Assembly: GCA_900757485.1 (NCBI GenBank)
Contig: CAAEOA010000159.1
Location: 1 to 10,365, forward strand
Direction: 5' to 3'
Source: Oscillospiraceae bacterium
GTDB taxonomy: Bacteria > Bacillota > Clostridia > Oscillospirales > Ruminococcaceae
DNA length: 10,365 bases
The position numbers and the translations under genes are program-made. Of this stretch, positions 1 through 6,146 are shown one piece after another. Under the pieces are notes generated by a model. That model searched no databases. It had not been told where the DNA came from and saw only the letters and a list, made by a program, of their open reading frames with translations. Each line of letters starts with the position of its first letter. Positions within the stretch are counted from its first letter, which is position 1.

Positions 1-445
1 TGCGTCCGGTCGGTGTTGTTTGGGTGATTTGATGCGGGAGGGTTGTGGGAGCCATTTGACCGCCAGTCATACCGTATATTGCATTGTTGATAAAGATAAT
101 TGTTATATTTTCGCCTCTGGCTGCAGCATGTACTGTTTCAGCCATACCGATAGAGGCAAGATCTCCGTCTCCTTGATAAGTAAAAATAACAGCTGCTTGT
201 TTTCGGAATCGTTTCATACCGGTTGCCACAGCCGGTGCACGACCGTGAGGAGCTTGTACCATATCACAGTTAAAATAGTCATACGCCATAACCGAACATC
301 CGACTGAAGCTACTCCTACCGTTTTTCCTAACATGTCAAGTTCTTCTAAAACCTCGCCTACGATTTTATGCACGATTCCATGTGTACATCCGGGACAATA
401 ATGAGTTTCCTTTTGAGTCAGACCTTTTGTTCTGCGATATATCAC
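1..445 (-). CDS. 2-oxoacid:ferredoxin oxidoreductase, beta (ThDP-binding) subunit, VorA/KorB type; partial, 3' end off window
   Basis: This is the catalytic subunit that binds thiamine diphosphate and passes electrons from 2-oxoacid decarboxylation toward ferredoxin in the cytoplasm. The first 148 residues are visible. CPGC at residues 17-20 and Cys50 are probable ligands of the proximal [4Fe-4S] cluster. The motif GDGD (92-95) followed by NN at 120-121 and YGMTGGQ (124-130) is the ThDP/Mg-binding signature of the pyruvate/2-oxoacid oxidoreductase beta family. The start is a GTG seven bases after the alpha-subunit stop, preceded by AAAGGG about ten bases upstream; no ATG lies before the CPGC motif. 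It is the third gene of an operon with the ferredoxin and alpha subunits, and the gamma subunit probably lies beyond the left edge. Substrate (branched-chain 2-oxoacids or 2-oxoglutarate) cannot be decided from sequence alone. The family call is firm; the rest of the gene is missing. Confidence 0.92.
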   Translation of the reverse strand, partial: MIYRRTKGLTQKETHYCPGCTHGIVHKIVGEVLEELDMLGKTVGVASVGCSVMAYDYFNCDMVQAPHGRAPAVATGMKRFRKQAAVIFTYQGDGDLASIGMAETVHAAARGENITIIFINNAIYGMTGGQMAPTTLPHQITQTTPTGR

Positions 446-452
446 AGCTTGT

Positions 453-1523
453 TCACCCTTTCTTATATTTTTTGTCCAGCGTGATAATTTCTTTGATGAT
501 CTCTTCAGGAGATGGTATGCACCCTCCGGTTCTGCCATAAAAAGTAACCGGAATGGTCCCGTTTACTGCTAATTTGACATCTTCAACCATTTGCCCCATA
601 TTCATTTCAACACAAAGCAGATGTTTGATTTTTTCTTTTAATGCCAATAGTTCCTGAGACGGAAACGGCCATAAACTGATGGGACGAAACAATCCGACTT
701 TGATTCCGTTTTGTCTTGCTTCATTTACGGCGGATTTTGCCATCCTTGCCGCAGCGCCGAATGCAACGACTGCTATGTCAGCATCCTCCAATAAGTAGGA
801 TTCAAATTGAACTTCATTTTTTTTAATTAATTCATATCGGGCAAAACGCTCTTGAATAGATTTTTCCAAAGCCTGCGGAGAAAGAATCAGGGAGTTAATA
901 ATATTCGGAGAACGCTTTCCTTGGGTACCGGTCAGTGCCCAATCTTTTTTGGAAAAAGAGAAAGATGATTCTTTGGGAAAAGAAACGGGTTCCATCATTT
1001 GACCGATGATGCCGTCTGATAAAATGAAGCATGGCACTCGGTATTTTTCGGATAAATCAAAGGCAATAGACATGATATCAACGCTTTCCTGGATGGTGGA
1101 GGGAGCAAATACCATTAAATAAAAATCTCCGTGCCCCAATCCTCTGGTTGCCTGAAAGTAATCAGCCTGGGAGGGCTGAATTCCGCCAAGCCCCGGACCG
1201 GCACGCTGCACATTGATGATCACACAAGGCAAATCAGAGCCGGCAATATAAGAAATAGCCTCACTTTTCAGACTGATTCCCGGGGGGGACGAGGAGGTCA
1301 TGGCACGCGCTCCGACTGCTGATGCTCCCAGTACCATATTAATTGCTGCTATTTCGGACTCTGCTTGCAGAAATACTCCTCCGGACTGCTTCATATGTTT
1401 TGACATATAAGCGGCAATTTCAGTTTGAGGGGTGATCGGATAACCGAAATAGCATCGACAACCTGCACGAATGGCGGCTTCTGCAACCGCTTCATTTCCT
1501 TTCATTAAGAAATGTTCGCTCAT
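453..1523 (-). CDS. vorB: 2-oxoacid:ferredoxin oxidoreductase, alpha subunit (VorB-like)
   Basis: The 356-residue protein carries the pyrimidine-binding and transketolase-C-like domains of the heteromeric oxidoreductases, which convert a 2-oxoacid plus CoA to acyl-CoA, CO2 and reduced ferredoxin. Seen directly: MKGNEAVAEAAIRAG (7-21) leading to GYPITPQTEI (27-36), the AES stretch near residue 55 and TSSSPPGISLK (76-86). GPGLGGIQPSQADYFQA (109-125) is followed by a C-terminal part with the REQ-like end GRTGG (330-334). The length matches VorB proteins of clostridia, usually about 350 residues. The start overlaps the ferredoxin stop as ATGA, and GGGGG lies nine bases upstream, supporting translational coupling. 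VorB is named for 3-methyl-2-oxobutanoate (valine-derived) oxidation, but close relatives act on 2-oxoglutarate, so the substrate is inferred. No key motif is missing. Confidence 0.93.
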   Translation of the reverse strand: MSEHFLMKGNEAVAEAAIRAGCRCYFGYPITPQTEIAAYMSKHMKQSGGVFLQAESEIAAINMVLGASAVGARAMTSSSPPGISLKSEAISYIAGSDLPCVIINVQRAGPGLGGIQPSQADYFQATRGLGHGDFYLMVFAPSTIQESVDIMSIAFDLSEKYRVPCFILSDGIIGQMMEPVSFPKESSFSFSKKDWALTGTQGKRSPNIINSLILSPQALEKSIQERFARYELIKKNEVQFESYLLEDADIAVVAFGAAARMAKSAVNEARQNGIKVGLFRPISLWPFPSQELLALKEKIKHLLCVEMNMGQMVEDVKLAVNGTIPVTFYGRTGGCIPSPEEIIKEIITLDKKYKKG

Positions 1524-1864
1524 TTGGCGTTTCCCCCTTTGTCTTTATTTACAACTGCTTTCGGTTTTGCACTATCTTCGTCTGAATCTACTTCTTGTAT
1601 CGGAACAGATCGATTTTTCGAAGAGATGTTATGTTGATTGCTCTTTTCCTCATTGTCTTGCTCTGATAATTCAAATACACTGTCCGGACAGATGGTTGCG
1701 CAAAATGCGCATCGGATACATTTATCGGAATCGGTAACAAAAACAGGGTGATATCCTTTGGGATTCAGGCTGTTTTTATCTAATTCCAGGATTTTTTTCG
1801 GACATACAGACACACAGAGTTTACATCCTTTACAACGTCGTTGATTTATTATTAGCTTTTCCAT
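1520..1864 (-). CDS. Two-cluster 4Fe-4S ferredoxin subunit of 2-oxoacid:ferredoxin oxidoreductase
   Basis: This small electron-transfer subunit (114 residues from the chosen start) leads the vor operon. Two complete CxxCxxCxxxCP motifs are visible, with Cys at 11, 14, 17, 21 and at 49, 52, 55, 59, enough for two [4Fe-4S] clusters wiring the ThDP site to soluble ferredoxin. An in-frame ATG lies 15 bases upstream (1879) but has no ribosome binding site. The ATG at 1864 has GAGAG about eight bases upstream and gives the usual family beginning, MEKLIINQRRC. After the second cluster comes an unusual hydrophilic tail (about residues 67-114) rich in Asp, Glu, Lys, Asn and Ser, longer than the family core needs and probably disordered. 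The stop overlaps the vorB start by four bases. A strong terminator hairpin lies about 40 bases upstream, so the promoter must overlap that hairpin, or transcription must read through it. Confidence 0.9.
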   Translation of the reverse strand: MEKLIINQRRCKGCKLCVSVCPKKILELDKNSLNPKGYHPVFVTDSDKCIRCAFCATICPDSVFELSEQDNEEKSNQHNISSKNRSVPIQEVDSDEDSAKPKAVVNKDKGGNAK

Positions 1865-1904
1865 ATGGTTATCTCTCATTTCAATTGTTAGAATTCACTG
1901 ATAT

Positions 1905-1947
1905 ATTAATAAAATCCGGGCAGAAAATCTGTCCGGATTTTATTAAT
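1905..1947 (-). terminator. Strong hairpin terminator between the 59-residue gene and the vor operon
   Basis: A 19-base-pair inverted repeat (arms 1905-1923 and 1929-1947, loop AAAAT) has only one G-U position. The GC core CCGG(G/A)CAG is flanked by A/T-only outer arms, so each strand has a T-rich stretch after the GC core, as in bidirectional intrinsic terminators. It begins seven bases after the stop of the 59-residue gene, making it the natural end of that transcript. Its far edge is only about 40 bases before the ferredoxin start. Confidence 0.85.
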
Positions 1948-1953
1948 TCCGCA

Positions 1954-2133
1954 TTATCTCATCATCGTTGTAACGTTATCTACAATAGTACCGACTGCTT
2001 TAATTGCCTTACCGGTACCTTTTTTGATTGCCTTGCTTCTTTTACGGTTTGAATTGGTCATCATGTAAGTTACTGCTCCTACTGCGACGCCTGCAGCCAT
2101 CCCTTTGGCAATACTGCTTGCCGTTTTATTCAT
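1954..2133 (-). CDS. Small hypothetical protein, probable single-pass membrane protein with basic tail
   Basis: I do not recognise a named family. The 59-residue product has a short hydrophilic start, a small-residue hydrophobic segment at about 9-26 (Ala, Gly, Val and Met rich, ending YMM), and then a strongly basic region (KRSKAIKKGTGKAIK, about 31-45) and a short amphipathic end. This resembles YtxH-like or other small membrane-anchored proteins of Firmicutes, but only in general character. The start at 2133 has GGTGAT five bases upstream; an ATG four codons earlier has GGA directly against it and is less likely. It is a single gene upstream of the vor operon on the same strand, closed by a strong terminator. 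Function and any link to vor are unknown. Confidence 0.72.
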   Translation of the reverse strand: MNKTASSIAKGMAAGVAVGAVTYMMTNSNRKRSKAIKKGTGKAIKAVGTIVDNVTTMMR

Positions 2134-2411
2134 AAAAATCACCATTCCTTTTTTATTTATTCTTTTTGGACCAAAAGAATTGAAGCGCGAAAAAGTTTTT
2201 CACGCGAATCTCCATATTCGGAAATTCTGTATTTTATTTGAACTCGTTTTCCAAAGCATCATTTTTCGGAAAAGTTACTTTAAATACAATGATATTTTTT
2301 CCGATAATCCAGTAAATATAAGTATTTGAATTGCGTAAATTTTACTAAATCAAGGAATGAAAACTTTTTAGAAAAAGTGATTGGATAATTTTTCCAAATA
2401 TTAATTTTTAT

Positions 2412-2455
2412 ACCATTTTTGCTAATGTACATCATTCCTCAAAAATGGTTTTATC
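2412..2455 (+). terminator. Terminator-like hairpin in intergenic region
   Basis: A perfect 10-base-pair stem (ACCATTTTTG at 2412-2421 with CAAAAATGGT at 2440-2449) has an 18-base loop and is followed by TTTTATC. The stem is AT-rich and the loop long, so it would be a weak terminator. No plus-strand gene lies upstream; it could end an unannotated short RNA or read-through from elsewhere. Confidence 0.35.
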
Positions 2456-2525
2456 AATATCATACCGAATTTTAATTTATTTTAGGTGATTTTTTTGAAC
2501 CTTTTTATGACTGTCATTCAATTTT

Positions 2526-2570
2526 ATCAAGATGGTTTATCAAACATCATCTTGATTTCTTTTATATTTT
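2526..2570 (+). terminator. Terminator-like hairpin followed by a T-rich run
   Basis: ATCAAGATG (2526-2534) pairs perfectly with CATCTTGAT (2548-2556). Inside it GTTT (2535-2538) can pair with AAAC (2542-2545) around a two-base bulge. The hairpin is followed by TTCTTTTATATTTT. No recognised gene precedes it on the plus strand, so what it would terminate is unknown. With the hairpin at 2412 it suggests a short transcript in this spacer. Confidence 0.4.
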
Positions 2571-3092
2571 GAAAAGTATCTATTTATTGGAATCGTTTGA
2601 AAACCGATTTTAATGCTTCTTTTTTCTGTTATCAATATGAAGTCTTCTGAATAGAAAGGCTGATGATACACTGCTGTTTCAATTATAATTAAACAGATTT
2701 TATTCGAATCATTTACTCAACCATATGTATTTTTAAGTTTCATTACCTCCTTAAGTTAAATTTATAGTTCTTTTCAAAATAGAATTTAATTGTACTATAT
2801 AGTTGTGAACATTTCTACCGTTTTGTACGCTACTTGGATAGATACTGAAAGTGCGTTTTTCAGAAATGATTCTGATAGTAATAATTTTGTTTGAACAGCA
2901 GAAAAAATGAAACGAAGCCGGCAGTGAAATACCGAGAAATGATAGAACACTCGGACATTGATTGTTATTGCTTTTCAAAGAAGTTTTCAGAGTGCGAAAA
3001 TGCACAGAATAATCCGATCTGCTATGAAATAAAATCCTCATATTTCGCATATGTATGAAGTAAGCCATACCAAACGGAATAGGAGGATTTTT

Positions 3093-4256
3093 ATGTGGAA
3101 AAAAGGGATAGTATTGCTCACTGTCGGGGCTTTATTTATCAGTACCGCTCTTTCGGCTGCAGCTGTGGAAAAGCAGGAGGAAAAAAAGCAGTCGGTAAAA
3201 TTAGAGTTGCCGGTGAAATCTGCAATTTTGATGGAACAAAAAACCGGTAAAATTTTATACACCGAAAACGCAGAAGAAAAAATGCCGCCGGCATCGGTTA
3301 CAAAAATTATGACCTTATTGCTGGTCATGGAGGAAATTGAGTCGGGAAATTTAAAATATACCGATAAGGTTACCTGTACAGCACATGCAAGTTCGATGGG
3401 GGGTACGCAAATCTGGTTGGAAGTCGGTGAACAGATGAGCGTTGACGATTTAATCAAGGCGACAGCGGTTAATTCTGCCAATGATGCTTCTGTAGCCTTG
3501 GGAGAACATGTTTCAGGCAGTGAAGAAACATTTGTTGACTTAATGAACCGTCGTGCAAAGCAGCTTGGCATGAATAATACCACTTTTAAAAATGCGACCG
3601 GATTGGATGCGGATGGGCATTTAACTACGGCACACGATATTGCTATTATGTCCCGGGAACTATTAAAACATCGGGATATTACAAAATACTCTACTATTTG
3701 GATGGATACGCTCAGAGGAGGCAAAACGGGATTGACCAATACCAATAAACTGGTTCGGTTTTATGAAGGATGTACCGGATTAAAGACCGGTACAACCGAC
3801 GGCGCGGGACATTGTGTATCAGCGAGTGCAAAACGGGGTAACATGGAATTGATTGCAGTGGTCATGGGAGCAAAAACAGGAGACGACCGCTTTGGTGCGG
3901 CGCGTAAGTTGCTGGATTATGGTTTTGCAAACTATCAGACTTATCAGGTGCAGAGCCATAAAACTTTTGAGCCTGTTAAAGTTTTAAAGGGAGAAAAAAA
4001 TCTTGTGAATGTTACAGCCGATACCTCTTATTCTACGGTGATTCCAAAGGGGAAAGACAGCAAGATAGAAGAAAAACTGATTTTATCCGAGTCTTTGAGC
4101 GCCCCGGTGGAAAAAGGACAGACAATCGGCAAGATTGTTATTATGCTGGAAAGTGAAAAGCTTTGTGAAATACCGGTGAAAACGATCGAATATGTAGGGA
4201 AAAGAGGCTTCTTTTCATCTCTTAGAATTCTGTTTCGCACAGCTTTTTGCGGATAA
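3093..4256 (+). CDS. D-alanyl-D-alanine carboxypeptidase, penicillin-binding protein of the DacF/PBP5 family
   Basis: This exported serine peptidase (387 residues, S11 family) removes the terminal D-Ala from peptidoglycan pentapeptides. Residues 1-24 form a signal peptide (MWKK, hydrophobic core, Ala-rich cleavage region SAAA). The active-site motifs are in order: SVTK (Ser68, Lys71), SAN (128-130) and KTGT (231-234). A second KTG at 211-213 is out of register and probably not catalytic. A PBP5-type beta-rich C-terminal domain spans roughly 272-365, followed by a short basic/hydrophobic end (KRGFFSSLRILFRTAF) that fits an amphipathic membrane anchor. The start at 3093 has AGGAGG seven bases upstream and directly begins the signal peptide; an earlier in-frame ATG at 3051 would spoil it. 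Length agrees with Bacillus DacF, near 390. Whether it is vegetative or sporulation-specific cannot be told; no clear promoter is visible. Confidence 0.94.
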   Translation: MWKKGIVLLTVGALFISTALSAAAVEKQEEKKQSVKLELPVKSAILMEQKTGKILYTENAEEKMPPASVTKIMTLLLVMEEIESGNLKYTDKVTCTAHASSMGGTQIWLEVGEQMSVDDLIKATAVNSANDASVALGEHVSGSEETFVDLMNRRAKQLGMNNTTFKNATGLDADGHLTTAHDIAIMSRELLKHRDITKYSTIWMDTLRGGKTGLTNTNKLVRFYEGCTGLKTGTTDGAGHCVSASAKRGNMELIAVVMGAKTGDDRFGAARKLLDYGFANYQTYQVQSHKTFEPVKVLKGEKNLVNVTADTSYSTVIPKGKDSKIEEKLILSESLSAPVEKGQTIGKIVIMLESEKLCEIPVKTIEYVGKRGFFSSLRILFRTAFCG

Positions 4257-4281
4257 AATCTCTTAGGTATTGTATGATTGT

Positions 4282-4347
4282 GAAAAAATGTGTTAGAATA
4301 ATATAAAAAATAGTTTATATTATAATTAGCCTAACGACTGGTTTTTC
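4282..4347 (+). terminator. Nested inverted repeat after the carboxypeptidase gene, possible terminator
   Basis: Three pairs of arms nest around one centre: GAAAAA/TTTTTC (4282-4287, 4342-4347), GTTAG/CTAAC (4292-4296, 4331-4335) and ATAATATAAA/TTTATATTAT (4298-4307, 4314-4323). The structure begins 26 bases after the stop codon and ends in GTTTTTC. It is almost GC-free, hence weak for a classical terminator, but it is the only candidate 3' end for this gene. Confidence 0.4.
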
Positions 4348-4570
4348 AGAAGAACTATTTATTTTGCTTGTGCACACTTCGGTGCAACGCAATAAAAAAT
4401 CCAAAGTATATTTTGGTTATTTCACAACAGATTTGTTTCTCAAATCCCCATTTGTAATAAAAAAGCGGCTTTATACGGCTTTCCGATATTGTTTTCCTCA
4501 ATTAGAATTTCAGATATTTACCAAATATTTTGTATACATATACAATTTTATAATAATTAACAAATTAGTA
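4348..4570. other. Hairpin-rich spacer upstream of pgi, no gene seen
   Basis: Small stems follow one another: TGCAC/GTGCA around ACTTCG (4371-4385), CCAAA/TTTGG (4401-4415) and GATTTG/CAAATC (4430-4446). An operator-like inverted repeat TTGTATA-CA-TATACAA lies at 4530-4545, and TATAAT at 4549-4554 lacks a -35 partner at normal spacing. A 74-codon open frame (4364-4588) has no ribosome binding site and a composition typical of AT-rich noise, so I do not call it. Confidence 0.5.
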
Positions 4571-4599
4571 TTGAAATATAGAATTTGATATAGTAATAT
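4571..4599 (+). promoter_or_regulatory. Candidate sigma-A promoter of pgi
   Basis: TTGAAA (4571-4576) and TAATAT (4594-4599) are separated by 17 bases, predicting a start near 4606 and a leader of about 88 bases before pgi. The boxes match consensus at about five and four of six positions. The region is so AT-rich that chance matches are possible. Confidence 0.5.
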
Positions 4600-4693
4600 T
4601 ATAGTATAAACCACTGATGTTCCGATATATATTTTAGAGTCATGAGTGGCATTTTTAGATTAATACAGACGGAAGTTAGTTGGAGGAACAGGA

Positions 4694-6031
4694 ATGTCAA
4701 TACATTTAAGCACCAAACATTTAACCGGTTTTGTGAAAGATCATGAACTGGAAGCTTTACAAACGCAGGTAGAAACGGCACATCGTCAACTTCATGAAAA
4801 AACGGGCTTAGGCAATGATTTCTTGGGATGGGTTGAGCTGCCCACCGATTATGACAAGGAAGAATTTGAACGCATCAAAAAAGCAGCAGCAAAAATTCAG
4901 AAAAACAGTGATGTTTTAATCGTAATCGGCATCGGCGGATCTTATCTCGGAGCCAGAGCCGCAATCGAGCTTTTGAAATCTCCGTTTTACAACAATTTAA
5001 AGAAGGAGACCCCCGAAATATATTTTGCCGGAAATAATATCAGTCCGACTTATTTAAACGAGGTTTTGTCTCTTTGTGAGGGAAAAGATGTTTCGGTAAA
5101 TGTGATTTCCAAATCGGGTACTACCACAGAGCCCGCATTGGCATTTCGTGTGTTTCGGGAACTGCTGGAAACAAAATACGGAAAAGACGGTGCAAAAGAC
5201 CGGATTTTCTGTACGACCGACAAAAAACGCGGTACTTTAAAGGAACTTGCCGATAAAGAAGGGTATGAAACCTTTGTAATAGCGGATGATATCGGCGGAA
5301 GATTTTCAGTTCTGACAGCGGTAGGATTACTTCCGATTGCGGTGGCGGGCTGTGATATTGACCGTATTATGGAAGGCGCACGCAAAGCGCAGCAGGATTT
5401 TATGGTGCCGGATATCAATCAGAATGATTGCTATAAATATGCGGCATTGAGAAATGCTTTGAACCGGAAAGGGAAGATGATAGAACTGCTTGTCAGCTAT
5501 GATCCTTCCTTTACCATGATGGCAGAGTGGTTTAAACAGCTGTTCGGCGAAAGCGAAGGAAAGGATAATAAGGGATTATTCCCTGCGTCGGTTACTTTTT
5601 CGACCGATCTGCACTCCTTGGGACAGTTTATTCAGGACGGAACACGCTCCATGTTTGAGACGGTGGTTCATATTGAAAATCCGAAAAAAGATTTCTTTAT
5701 TAAACCGGATCCCAATAATTTTGACGGATTAAACTTTTTGTCTGATCAGAATATGTCAGTAGTGAATCAAAAAGCATTTGAAGGTACTGTTCTGGCACAT
5801 TGCGAGGGCGGAGTACCAAATATTATTTTAGATATACCGGATACTTCTGAGTATACTTTCGGTTACTTAGTGTATTTCTTTGAAAAAGCTTGCGCAATCA
5901 GCGGCTATATGCTTGGAGTCAATCCGTTTAATCAGCCGGGCGTAGAAAGCTATAAGAAAAATATGTTTGCGTTATTGGGCAAACCGGGATACGAGGATCA
6001 GAAAGCTGCTTTGGAAGAAAAATTAAAGTAA
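4694..6031 (+). CDS. pgi: Glucose-6-phosphate isomerase
   Basis: Cytoplasmic enzyme interconverting glucose-6-phosphate and fructose-6-phosphate in glycolysis and gluconeogenesis. The 445-residue length is that of the short Gram-positive/Bacillus-type enzymes (about 450) rather than the ~550-residue proteobacterial type. Seen: GIGGSYLGA (79-87), the phosphate-binding SGTTTEP (141-147) and signature 1 DDIGGRFSVLTAVG (198-211). The GESEGK loop holds the probable catalytic Glu (286), DLHSLGQ holds His307, and signature 2 FNQPGVESYKK (412-422) holds the conserved Lys421. Assigning residues to roles follows the Geobacillus enzyme family and is inferred by motif, not alignment. The start has GGAGG eight bases upstream. 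A candidate promoter lies at 4571-4599. The small P-loop gene downstream, 115 bases away, is probably in the same transcript because no T-tailed terminator separates them. Confidence 0.97.
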   Translation: MSIHLSTKHLTGFVKDHELEALQTQVETAHRQLHEKTGLGNDFLGWVELPTDYDKEEFERIKKAAAKIQKNSDVLIVIGIGGSYLGARAAIELLKSPFYNNLKKETPEIYFAGNNISPTYLNEVLSLCEGKDVSVNVISKSGTTTEPALAFRVFRELLETKYGKDGAKDRIFCTTDKKRGTLKELADKEGYETFVIADDIGGRFSVLTAVGLLPIAVAGCDIDRIMEGARKAQQDFMVPDINQNDCYKYAALRNALNRKGKMIELLVSYDPSFTMMAEWFKQLFGESEGKDNKGLFPASVTFSTDLHSLGQFIQDGTRSMFETVVHIENPKKDFFIKPDPNNFDGLNFLSDQNMSVVNQKAFEGTVLAHCEGGVPNIILDIPDTSEYTFGYLVYFFEKACAISGYMLGVNPFNQPGVESYKKNMFALLGKPGYEDQKAALEEKLK

Positions 6032-6063
6032 GGATAAAAGCAGTAAAAGAAACAGGATGGTTT

Positions 6064-6081
6064 TATACGGGAAACCGTATA
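6064..6081 (+). other. GNRA-type hairpin in the pgi/P-loop spacer
   Basis: TATACGG and CCGTATA form a perfect seven-base-pair stem closed by a GAAA tetraloop, a very stable RNA loop. No T run follows, so it is not an intrinsic terminator. It lies 33 bases after the pgi stop and about 65 before the next start, where it could protect the pgi 3' end or mark a processing site. Confidence 0.5.
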
Positions 6082-6146
6082 TAACAATAAATCAAAAATA
6101 TGGTGAAGAGTGTCCACTCATTTTTCGCCAAAATGGAGGAATTAAC

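Larger units (their letters stand above)
2134..3092. other. Long AT-rich intergenic region with hairpins, no convincing gene
   Basis: This stretch separates the divergent 59-residue gene (leftward) and the carboxypeptidase gene (rightward). It must hold both promoters, but I find no box pair close to consensus. Near the left gene are two adjacent imperfect palindromes, 2161-2178 (TCTTTTTGG/CCAAAAGA) and about 2184-2205 (GCGCGAAAAA/TTTTTCACGC). Two plus-strand terminator-like hairpins lie at 2412-2449 and 2526-2556. Smaller stems occur at 2861-2874 (CAGAA/TTCTG) and 2932-2954 (CCGAG/CTCGG). TATAAT occurs at 2684-2689 without a good -35. A perfect GGAGG sits on the minus strand at 2746-2750, followed two bases later by ATG, but that frame meets TGA at codon 9. 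The open frames here look like chance products of low GC. Confidence 0.6.

Noticed and set aside
2735..2756. CCTCCTT resembling the 3' end of 16S rRNA
   Set aside because: Only the short anti-Shine-Dalgarno string matches. The surrounding bases have no rRNA character.
2751..3068. 105-codon minus-strand frame in the long spacer
   Set aside because: No good ribosome site and no recognisable motif. It also covers the expected promoter and leader region of the carboxypeptidase gene. It may be checked by homology, but I cannot support it.
3723..3734. Second KTG motif in the carboxypeptidase as a duplicated active site
   Set aside because: Residues 211-213 fall where relatives have a variable loop just before the conserved TNTNKL. 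The catalytic KTGT is at 231-234, in the expected GLKTGTT context.
3038..3745. 235-codon minus-strand open frame
   Set aside because: It is antisense to the carboxypeptidase catalytic domain, whose motifs are intact. Its own translation has no recognisable domain and a low-complexity Ser/Val/Ile composition typical of a shadow frame.
4364..4588. 74-codon plus-strand frame in the spacer before pgi
   Set aside because: No ribosome binding site, composition of AT-rich noncoding DNA (Phe, Tyr, Ile, Lys), and it overlaps hairpins and the candidate pgi promoter.
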